Positions 7,482 to 14,616 of a DNA stretch of 14,616 nucleotides are shown here, piece by piece. The translations under genes were made by a program, and so were the position numbers. Location of the stretch: positions 1 through 14,616 of the forward strand of contig WQZE01000012.1 in assembly GCA_009780875.1 (NCBI GenBank), written 5' to 3'. Below the pieces are notes generated by a model. It searched no databases. It worked only from the letters and a program-made list of their open reading frames with translations, and was not told where the DNA came from. The stretch is from Bacillota bacterium. Its GTDB lineage: Bacteria; Bacillota; Clostridia; Christensenellales; Pumilibacteraceae. How positions within the stretch are numbered: position 1 is the first letter of the stretch; the number at the start of each line of letters is the position of its first letter.

Positions 7482-7519
7482 AAAAACACTTGCAACGATT
7501 GGGGTTGCAAGTGTTTTTT
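7482..7519 (+). terminator. Intrinsic terminator after ppa, before the next ribosome binding site
   Basis: CACTTGCAAC (7487-7496) and GTTGCAAGTG (7504-7513) form a perfect 10-bp stem with a 7-nt loop, preceded by five A and followed by six T (7514-7519). The GGGAGGTG ribosome binding site of the next gene starts at about 7526, so there is no room for a promoter between them. Confidence 0.9.
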
Positions 7520-7536
7520 GTGTTTGGGAGGTGGGT

Positions 7537-8145
7537 ATGTTTAGACGGGAAGATTGGGATCGGAAAGATATGTTGGAACAAGAGGATTGGAAGCAAAAGG
7601 AGATACTTGCACAAGCAAATTGGAGTCAGAAAAAGTTGGGAGAGGATTGGAAGCTGGGGCAGTTGACGGCCGTAGAGAAAAAGCATATGTTCTTGATTTG
7701 CTTTGCTGTGTGGATGGCAGGGTATGTGGTGTTTTGGGGTGTGGCGTTTTTGTTGTATGCAAAGCCAGGTGTTGTGGTTGGGGAGATGGATTTGTTGAAC
7801 TCTAATTGGGCGGCAGTGTTGTTGCTCAGTGTGTTTGGTGGACTGTGTGCATTGTTACTGTTGGTATCTTTTTGTTTGACGCTCTTGGAAACGGCGGCAA
7901 AGAGCAAATGGTCAGAAAGAGTTGCCAAAGTGGGAGCATTGATTTTGCTCTTGTCTATTCTTTTGTTAGCAGGGGTTGTGTGGTTCTCAGCGAGAGGGGG
8001 AGCAAAGGATGAGCATCGTCAAAAATTGGATATCGGTTTTTGGGCATTGGGGGTTGTGTTGGTGTTGCTTGTGCCGCCCGTAGTGTATGGGTTGGTGCAA
8101 AAATGGGTGAGAAAGGTGCGTGTGAAGAAACAAAATACAAAATGA
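7537..8145 (+). CDS. Four-helix membrane protein with Trp-containing N-terminal repeat
   Basis: A 202-aa protein that I do not recognise. Residues 5-43 are a degenerate 11-residue repeat: EDWDRKDMLEQ, EDWKQKEILAQ, ANWSQKKLG and EDWKLGQ, forming a charged amphipathic helix with one Trp per unit. Four membrane helices follow at roughly residues 49-70, 86-110, 125-145 and 165-190, and the tail is basic (KWVRKVRVKKQNTK). ATG 7537 is chosen because GGAGGTG (7527-7533) lies just before it; the open frame extends upstream, but only through ppa and the terminator in another frame. Since a terminator lies directly upstream and no promoter fits in the gap, expression should depend on readthrough from ppa or a promoter I cannot see. 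Its position before the secreted-protein cassette may be chance. Confidence 0.75.
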   Translation: MFRREDWDRKDMLEQEDWKQKEILAQANWSQKKLGEDWKLGQLTAVEKKHMFLICFAVWMAGYVVFWGVAFLLYAKPGVVVGEMDLLNSNWAAVLLLSVFGGLCALLLLVSFCLTLLETAAKSKWSERVAKVGALILLLSILLLAGVVWFSARGGAKDEHRQKLDIGFWALGVVLVLLVPPVVYGLVQKWVRKVRVKKQNTK

Positions 8146-8183
8146 AATAACTTGAAAAGATTGAATTGTTTCGTTGTATGCAA

Positions 8184-8211
8184 TTGACTTTTTTGTGGGC
8201 TGTGATATAAT
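8184..8211 (+). promoter_or_regulatory. Promoter of the secreted-protein/ABC cassette
   Basis: TTGACT (8184-8189), a 16-bp spacer and a perfect TATAAT (8206-8211), with TGA before the -10 box (extended -10). The predicted start is near 8218, leaving a leader of about 93 nt. Confidence 0.8.
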
Positions 8212-8278
8212 AGAAATATAGTAAGTATATAATTTCTTAAAATTTTTACGAATGATGACAATGAGTTTGCGAAAAATT

Positions 8279-8298
8279 GGTGGCACAAATGTGTCGCC
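8279..8298 (+). promoter_or_regulatory. Hairpin abutting the ribosome binding site of the first secreted protein
   Basis: GGUGGCAC (8279-8286) can pair with GUGUCGCC (8291-8298), an 8-bp stem with two G-U pairs and a 4-nt loop (AAAT). The AAGGAG ribosome binding site starts at 8300. It may modulate translation; this is inference. Confidence 0.4.
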
Positions 8299-8310
8299 CA
8301 AGGAGTATAT

Positions 8311-8916
8311 ATGAAAAATAAAGTTGGAAAAGTAGGTTTTGGATTGGTGGTGCTTGCAATGCTTGTGATGCTTTGCAGTGCTTTTGTTTCTGCTTTTGAT
8401 GGGAATGGGGGCAAAAGCATTATTGTGGGTCAGTCGCAAGTGCAAAAAATAGTGGGGTCGACGGAAAATATCGCAAGCGATGATGTGATTGGGAAGAGTG
8501 CGGAGAGTGGTGAGAACTCGTTGAATGAACGAACCGACTATTGGGATGTTTTTGCGATGGGTAAGTTGATGGTGAGGTCTGTTGGTGATGTGGGGTTGGA
8601 TGTAGATTTGTATTTTAGTATAGATATCAACTTTGGCACAGATTTATTTAATGGGAAAATCCATCAACTGAATGTGCAGGTGCTTCCGAGGCGTGTGACT
8701 GGGGATGCGTATAATTGGGGAGATTTTTATCACTATTTGTGCGGGCGTGGGACGGTGATGGGATTGGGGACAAACAAAGTAGGACTTTCTGTGGAGGTGT
8801 ATTATACACCAACGGGGCAGGTTGGCACAAATAAGTATGAGTCTGTTTGGGAAATTGGTGGAGGCTATGGGAAGCCTTATGAGAGTAAGGTTAATCAGCA
8901 GACCGTGTGGTGGTAA
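8311..8916 (+). CDS. Secreted protein, first paralog of a tandem pair
   Basis: A 201-aa exported protein of a family I do not recognise. It has a classical signal peptide: basic start (KNKVGK), hydrophobic core (GLVVLAMLVMLCSAFV) and a likely cut after AFVSA, near residue 28. The mature part is acidic and rich in Gly, Tyr and Trp, and looks mostly beta-stranded. It shares with the next gene WDxFxxGK, LYFxxxIxFGTDLFxGKIHxxNV, and a C-terminal block ending GGxGKPYESKVxxQxVWx. AAGGAG (8300-8305) precedes ATG 8311 by 5 nt, and a good promoter lies at 8184-8211. The next gene follows after 51 bp with no terminator. There is no lipobox or sortase signal. It might be a toxin, adhesin, enzyme or a substrate of the ABC protein encoded downstream; nothing in the sequence decides. 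Confidence 0.8.
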   Translation: MKNKVGKVGFGLVVLAMLVMLCSAFVSAFDGNGGKSIIVGQSQVQKIVGSTENIASDDVIGKSAESGENSLNERTDYWDVFAMGKLMVRSVGDVGLDVDLYFSIDINFGTDLFNGKIHQLNVQVLPRRVTGDAYNWGDFYHYLCGRGTVMGLGTNKVGLSVEVYYTPTGQVGTNKYESVWEIGGGYGKPYESKVNQQTVWW

Positions 8917-8967
8917 GTTTTTGCAAGTAGGATGTTGCCAATAAATAATTTGAGAGGGGAGACCAAA

Positions 8968-9581
8968 ATGAAAAGCAAAAAGCGAAGAATTGAATTGATT
9001 GTTGTGGTAATGCTTGCAGTGGTATTTCTAGCAAGTGTGGTGATGGGGCTTTGTACTCTTGGGGGCAAAAGCAAAGCATTGGAATTGTGTCACATCATTT
9101 GCAAGATAGTAGAGGGCTGTTGGTAAAACCTGGTGCTGACACCAAGAGTGATGAGTTTGGGGATTTTCGTGAGCAGGACACACGAGCGGATGATTGGGAC
9201 ACTTTTGATTTGGGAAAAGTGAGGTTGGATTTTGTCAATGGAGGGTATGGGGCTTGGCTGTATTTCAAGGTGAATATACGATTTGGGACGGATTTGTTTC
9301 AAGGCAAGATACACGAATTTAATGTGGACGCATCCCCAGTAAGAATAGATAGAGATGATGGGCTTGATATTACGGTGCCAGATGATTGTTATTCGCACTT
9401 GTATAGTCGTATGGTTTCCGTAGAGGGATTAGGGTCAAAAAATGTAAAAATCACGCTTGCGTTGGTTTATGATAAGACTGGGTATGAGGGGCAATCCACT
9501 TATAGGGCGTGGTGGCAAATTGATGGCGGTTTTGGGAAGCCGTATGAAAGCAAGGTGGAAAATCAAATCGTTTGGTTCTGA
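8968..9581 (+). pseudogene. Second secreted paralog, broken by a 5-bp tandem duplication
   Basis: ATG 8968, with AGGGGAG (8955-8961) 6 nt upstream, opens a signal peptide (basic MKSKKRR, then IVVVMLAVVFLASVVMG). That frame stops at 9126. The mature domain continues in the -1 frame from about 9078 to TGA 9581, with clear similarity to the preceding protein (LYFxxxIxFGTDLF, GKPYESKV, final IVWF). At 9068-9077 AAAGC occurs twice in tandem; the first paralog has one copy at the same place (GGCAAAAGCATT). Removing one copy joins 35 codons to 167 codons, a 202-aa protein against 201 aa in the intact paralog. So the gene is one 5-bp slippage away from intact. No canonical -1 slippery heptamer is present. 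It may be a true pseudogene, a reversible off state, or an assembly error. Confidence 0.85.
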
Positions 9582-9598
9582 CAGTGGTCTTTTTGGGT

Positions 9599-9631
9599 GG
9601 CGATAATGAGAGTTGTTGTCGCCTCTTTTTT
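9599..9631 (+). terminator. Terminator or attenuator directly before the ABC gene's ribosome binding site
   Basis: GGCGATAA (9599-9606) pairs with TTGTCGCC (9616-9623) through 8 bp including one G-U, with a 9-nt loop, followed by TCTTTTTT (9624-9631). The GGAGTGAG ribosome binding site begins at 9632. With no promoter between hairpin and start codon, the ABC gene should be made only by readthrough from the cassette promoter, or from a promoter hidden in the preceding gene. Confidence 0.75.
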
Positions 9632-9641
9632 GGAGTGAGAT

Positions 9642-11759
9642 ATGATAAAGATTGAAAACTTGACCAAGAGATACAAGAATGCAGAAGAAGGGGAGCCTGC
9701 GGCTCTTTGTGATGTGAGTTTTGAATTGCCAGATAGAGGGTTTGTTTGTGTGTCGGGCAAGTCAGGGTGTGGCAAGACCACGCTCCTCAATCTTTTGGCA
9801 GGGATAGATGTGCCTAATGCTGGGAGCATTTTGGTGGATGGAGTCTGCTTGGGGGATAAGTCTCCCAAGCAGATGGATTTGTATCGTAATGCAAGCGTGG
9901 GGATGGTGTATCAAGATTTTTGTTTGTTGGATGATTTGAGCGTGGGTGATAATGTGGGGCTTTCACTTTTTTTGCAAGGGCAAGGGTATCAAAAAGAAAA
10001 GGTGCGTGAGGTGTTGGAGAGTGTGGGGTTGCGTGTTGGGCAAGGGAGAGCGATACAAGACATTAGTGGGGGGCAAAAACAAAGGGTGGCGATAGCAAGG
10101 GCACTCATTAAAAATCCGCAAATCATTTTGGCGGATGAGCCTACGGGCAACTTGGATGGAGAGACTGCGGATGATATTTTTGCTTTGTTTGCAGAGATTG
10201 CAAAAACCAAATTGGTGGTGGTGGTGAGTCATGACCAAGAACGAGTGGAGAGGTTTGCGGATAGGGTTGTCAAGTTGGATGAGGGTCGTGTGGTCAAAGA
10301 TTGTGTTTTGACAGAGGGGGTTGTGCGATTGGCGGAAGTTTGTGCGTGTGAGGTGGGAGTGTGTGATGGGAAGAACCGAGCAACTTTGGGGATGAAAACA
10401 GGCAAAACGATGGGGATGGGTTTGCAGATACTGTGGGGCAAAAAAATCAGGGCGCTGCTTAGTGTACTTTTGTCTGCGGTGATGTTTGGTGTTTTTGCTT
10501 TTTGCGTGATTGTGTGGCGTGTGGATACGGTGCGAGCAGAGATTGGGTATTTGCATAGTGTGGGGATTGATAAAGTTGTGATGGAGGATTATTACAATCT
10601 TGACGCAAATCAAGAGTTGAGAGAGCGTAGTGCGAAAATGGACGAATTGGTGCAAAGGGGGTATGCGTGGGACTTGCAGACAGTGAATGCAAAATATACG
10701 GCACAAGGGGATGATGTTTTTGCAAAACACTACAATAGTTCTAGTTATGCTTTGGTGGTGGATGGGCAGGGCAAGGAGTTGGAGAAGCGAATGGGGGTTG
10801 AGCCTATGACCGAGGACAGTCGCTTGCCTATTGCAGAAGATGAAATTGCAATCACGGACTGGCAGTTTCAAGTCTTGAAAAACAATGGGTATACAGGGTT
10901 TGATGAATCTGGAGTTGGTGGGGATGGAGAAAAAATTGAAATCAACTCGCCACAAGATGTGTTGGATAAGAAGGATATTTTGGTTAGCCTGCGGAGTTGG
11001 CGGATGGTGGGGGGGGATGGACCGGGTGGGTTGGTCAGGCGTAAAGTCAAAATTGTGGGGATTTATCAGACGCAGTTGGGGATTTTAGACTATGGGGCAA
11101 GTGACACATCTTTGGGGTTTAAGGATGGTTTTTGGAGTGGTGTTTCGCCGATGGGGTTACCCATCATTGGGAGAAGTCTTGCCAATCAATTGGTGCAAAA
11201 TAGAGATGACAATCTTTATTATTTGGTGGATACGACCCAAGAGAGCGAATTTGGAGAGCATCAAGAAGGGGATACATTGTATAGGACGACCCCCATTATG
11301 TGGACTTCTGGCGAGTTTGGAGCGGTGCGTGGGGTGCAAGATATGTTTGGGGAGACGGTGGCTTGGGTAACGCTGGGTGTGGGTATTTTTGCGGGGTTGT
11401 TGTTGTGGAATTTGATGAACGGGTGCATTGCAGAAACAAAAAGGAAGATAGGTGTTTTGCGTGCACTAGGGGCGTGTAGGGTGGATATAGGCAAGATATT
11501 TGGCACAGTGGCTGCGTGCATAGGGATATTGATGTTTTTGCTGGGGAGTGTGGTGTCGGCGGTTTTTTGCATACTAGCAAATCGTGGTGTTGAGGCGAAT
11601 CAATACTACAAAAACATTTTTTCGCCTGGGGTGTTGAGTAGTGGGGTGTTATTGCTTCTTTGTGGAGTCATTTTGTTTTTGACCACCTTTGTGCCGATTT
11701 GGCGGATTGTAAGGAAAAGTCCCATAGAGGTGATAAAGTATGCGTTGGCGACGAGTTGA
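9642..11759 (+). CDS. ABC transporter, ATPase and FtsX-like permease in one protein
   Basis: A 705-aa fusion of the MacB/LolCDE type. The ATPase domain covers about 1-220: Walker A GKSGCGKT (39-46), Q-loop Gln91 in VYQDF, signature ISGGQKQR (141-148), Walker B IILADE (161-166) and switch His197 in SHD. A Cys-containing linker leads to TM1 (about 270-293), a large extracytoplasmic domain (about 294-565), then three membrane helices (about 570-592, 620-643 and 665-690). KRKIGVLRALGA and the end RKSPIEVIKYA are typical FtsX-permease landmarks. Such proteins use ATP for mechanical work in exporting or extracting peptides and lipoproteins, or in peptide-antibiotic sensing and resistance, rather than free import. 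ATG 9642 follows GGAG (9632-9635). An eight-G run at 11009-11016 lies in the extracytoplasmic part (residues 456-459). Position after two secreted paralogs suggests it handles or protects against them; this is inference. Confidence 0.92.
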   Translation: MIKIENLTKRYKNAEEGEPAALCDVSFELPDRGFVCVSGKSGCGKTTLLNLLAGIDVPNAGSILVDGVCLGDKSPKQMDLYRNASVGMVYQDFCLLDDLSVGDNVGLSLFLQGQGYQKEKVREVLESVGLRVGQGRAIQDISGGQKQRVAIARALIKNPQIILADEPTGNLDGETADDIFALFAEIAKTKLVVVVSHDQERVERFADRVVKLDEGRVVKDCVLTEGVVRLAEVCACEVGVCDGKNRATLGMKTGKTMGMGLQILWGKKIRALLSVLLSAVMFGVFAFCVIVWRVDTVRAEIGYLHSVGIDKVVMEDYYNLDANQELRERSAKMDELVQRGYAWDLQTVNAKYTAQGDDVFAKHYNSSSYALVVDGQGKELEKRMGVEPMTEDSRLPIAEDEIAITDWQFQVLKNNGYTGFDESGVGGDGEKIEINSPQDVLDKKDILVSLRSWRMVGGDGPGGLVRRKVKIVGIYQTQLGILDYGASDTSLGFKDGFWSGVSPMGLPIIGRSLANQLVQNRDDNLYYLVDTTQESEFGEHQEGDTLYRTTPIMWTSGEFGAVRGVQDMFGETVAWVTLGVGIFAGLLLWNLMNGCIAETKRKIGVLRALGACRVDIGKIFGTVAACIGILMFLLGSVVSAVFCILANRGVEANQYYKNIFSPGVLSSGVLLLLCGVILFLTTFVPIWRIVRKSPIEVIKYALATS

Positions 11760-11828
11760 TGCGGGGCGACCTTGCGAGTGGAGCCGGGATGTGTTTGTGG
11801 CTTGATAAAAATAAAAAAATATTTTTTG

Positions 11829-11860
11829 AAAACCTGTCAAAAACGCTTGACAGGTTTTTT
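11829..11860 (+). terminator. Intrinsic terminator after the ABC gene
   Basis: AAAACCTGTCAA (11829-11840) and TTGACAGGTTTT (11847-11858) are perfect 12-bp inverted repeats with a 6-nt loop, and the T-run reaches 11860. The 3' arm begins with TTGACA, which doubles as the -35 box of the next promoter. Confidence 0.9.
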
Positions 11861-11875
11861 GTATTGTGGTATAAT
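11847..11875 (+). promoter_or_regulatory. Promoter P1 upstream of the 23S gene, overlapping the terminator
   Basis: Perfect TTGACA (11847-11852), 17-bp spacer and perfect TATAAT (11870-11875) with the extended -10 TGG: a full-consensus promoter. The start should be near 11882. No protein gene follows before the 23S gene, so it most likely feeds rRNA transcription as the upstream member of a tandem pair. Confidence 0.85.
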
Positions 11876-12012
11876 AACAATCTACCATTTGTACAGTATT
11901 TTGTTTTTGTGGTCGGCAGGATGGTAATGTTGATTGCGTGGACAAGGTGTGTGTGAGGGGTTGGGTTGATATAGTGCGTGTTTTGTGAGTTTTGTGACCG
12001 TGGGTTGCCTTT

Positions 12013-12050
12013 AAAACTTTTTGAAAATATTTTTGAAAAGTGGCGAAAAA
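12013..12050 (+). promoter_or_regulatory. Phased A-tracts upstream of rRNA promoter P2
   Basis: Four A-tracts start at 12013, 12024, 12036 and 12046, spaced 11, 12 and 10 bp, so they are roughly in phase with the helix and should bend the DNA. They sit directly before the -35 box at 12054, where an UP element would be. This is typical of strong rRNA promoters. Confidence 0.6.
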
Positions 12051-12053
12051 CAG

Positions 12054-12083
12054 TTGACAAAAGATTGCAAAATGTGTTATTAT
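12054..12083 (+). promoter_or_regulatory. Promoter P2 of the 23S gene
   Basis: Perfect TTGACA (12054-12059), 18-bp spacer and TATTAT (12078-12083), preceded by TGT as an extended -10. The start is near 12090, leaving a leader of about 660 nt. The AT-rich upstream region and tandem arrangement with P1 are typical of rRNA operons. Confidence 0.8.
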
Positions 12084-12089
12084 ATATAA

Positions 12090-12748
12090 GCTATCAATTG
12101 AGATAGCGTTTTGATTTGGTTGCGAGAGTGACCAAAAGCACAAGTATCAAACTTGTTTGATTGTTTGGATGTCGTAGCGATACGCCAAAAGGACGAGCGA
12201 ACTTGCGATACCTCTGGCATTTACCCTTGGTTTGATTGTGGCTTTGGCTAGCGATTGAAATTGAGAGGGCAATGCTTTTTTTGTTGCTTTGCACCACGCT
12301 GTTGCTGTGGTCTCAAAACTGTTTGCACATTGACAACTGCATAGGAGAGTATTTGTATGAATGCCGTCAAGTCTGCTCGCAAGAGTGGGGGAGATTGTAT
12401 GCAACAAAATATTCAAATCCAAAATAAATAAGAAGCGAGTAAAATATCTAATAACGAAAGTAATCAAGCAATTGATGAAATCATAAAGTAATTGGTAATA
12501 CGAATTGCGTAAACGAATAATGGCAACCTAAAATTGTCTATTCTGCAATAAAACCGTGTTTTATAGAGTTATACTAGTTTCTTGCAAATTCTTAAAAATG
12601 TCATTTGACATTTGCTGACGCAAGTTGGCAAGTGTTTTTGTCAAAGTAAAGACCATAGTGTTTGACAATGTCAAACATCTAGTAGTAAAAGGATTAGACG
12701 AATTCAATCAAGAATTGAATAGTATGAGTGTCATTGAACACTTGTATA
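12090..12748 (+). other. Structured 23S leader without 16S or tRNA
   Basis: I see no 16S rRNA, tRNA or protein gene here. Hairpins occur at 12090-12107 (GCTATC/GATAGC) and 12115-12136 (9 bp with a GAGA tetraloop), and smaller ones at 12141-12155 and 12173-12184. At 12324-12338 the sequence TGCACATTGACAACT matches the Bacillus rrn boxA antitermination element (TGTTCTTTGAAAACT, from memory) at 11 of 15 positions. Near the 23S 5' end lie inverted repeats AAATGTCA/TGACATTT (12596-12613), TGTTTGACA/TGTCAAACA (12659-12677) and ATTCAAT/ATTGAAT (12702-12720), likely part of the precursor processing structure. The region therefore looks like the 3' half of a 16S-23S spacer attached straight to promoters. 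Confidence 0.65.

Positions 12749-14616
<1,868 letters not shown>

Noticed and set aside
9061..9077. Programmed -1 frameshift site in the second secreted gene
   Set aside because: No X-XXY-YYZ heptamer is present and the A-run is only four long; a tandem duplication explains the shift better.
9051..9581. Independent gene starting at TTG 9051
   Set aside because: It would lack the signal peptide present in the paralog, and the 5-bp duplication explains the break completely.
9963..10955. Minus-strand frame of 330 codons
   Set aside because: Antisense to conserved ABC ATPase motifs; His/Pro-rich and without a start signal.
2536..11875. CRISPR array or insertion sequence
   Set aside because: No regularly spaced direct repeats, no transposase and no terminal inverted repeats with target duplications were seen.
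11649..12143. Minus-strand frame over the 23S promoter region
   Set aside because: It spans the terminator, both promoters and the A-tracts, and has shadow-type composition.
12110..12300. Spacer tRNA gene (Ile or Ala) before the 23S gene
   Set aside because: Several hairpins occur, but I find no T-loop GTTCGA-like element, no CCA end and no cloverleaf.

Overview
The window reads as chromosomal DNA of a Gram-positive, probably Clostridia-like bacterium (uncultured or unnamed as far as I can tell). The evidence is a family I pyrophosphatase, Firmicutes-style -35/-10 promoters (often TGnTATAAT), strong GGAG-type ribosome binding sites, a 'double CxxC' zinc-ribbon protein of a kind common in that group, and a 23S leader carrying a motif close to the Bacillus rrn boxA. 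I cannot assign a genus. Every gene lies on the + strand, and that strand is visibly rich in G and T, as expected for a leading strand.

Layout. 1-283: leader region with palindromes and no convincing gene. 284-1672: rmuC. 1834-2367: small unrecognised membrane-anchored protein, followed by a terminator. 2600-4813: STAND-type NTPase with NB-ARC-like P-loop domain and five C-terminal TPRs, with its own promoter. 4814-5320: non-coding stretch with a terminator and the next promoter. 5321-6670: zinc-ribbon protein. 6939-7475: inorganic pyrophosphatase. 7537-8145: four-helix membrane protein with a Trp-containing 11-residue repeat. 8311-9581: two tandem paralogous exported proteins, the second broken by a 5-bp tandem duplication. 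9642-11759: MacB-like ABC ATPase/permease fusion. 11760-12748: a terminator with a consensus promoter overlapping it, a second promoter behind phased A-tracts, and a long structured leader. 12749-14616: 5' two-thirds of a 23S rRNA gene, cut by the window end.

How the parts may work together. The exported pair and the ABC protein form a compact cassette (promoter 8184-8211, short gaps, same strand). The transporter could export, sense or give protection against the secreted proteins, but this is inference from position only. The transporter is reached through an intrinsic terminator lying directly before its ribosome binding site, so readthrough probably sets its level. The STAND/TPR protein and the zinc-ribbon protein each have their own promoter and are plausible sensor or regulatory proteins of unknown purpose.

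The most notable points are: (1) the undescribed secreted-pair/ABC cassette with a slippage-type frameshift and a G8 tract; (2) a 23S gene with its own tandem promoters and no 16S gene upstream; (3) a promoter whose -35 box is the 3' arm of the preceding terminator; (4) a repeated layout in which a hairpin ends directly before the ribosome binding site of most genes here.
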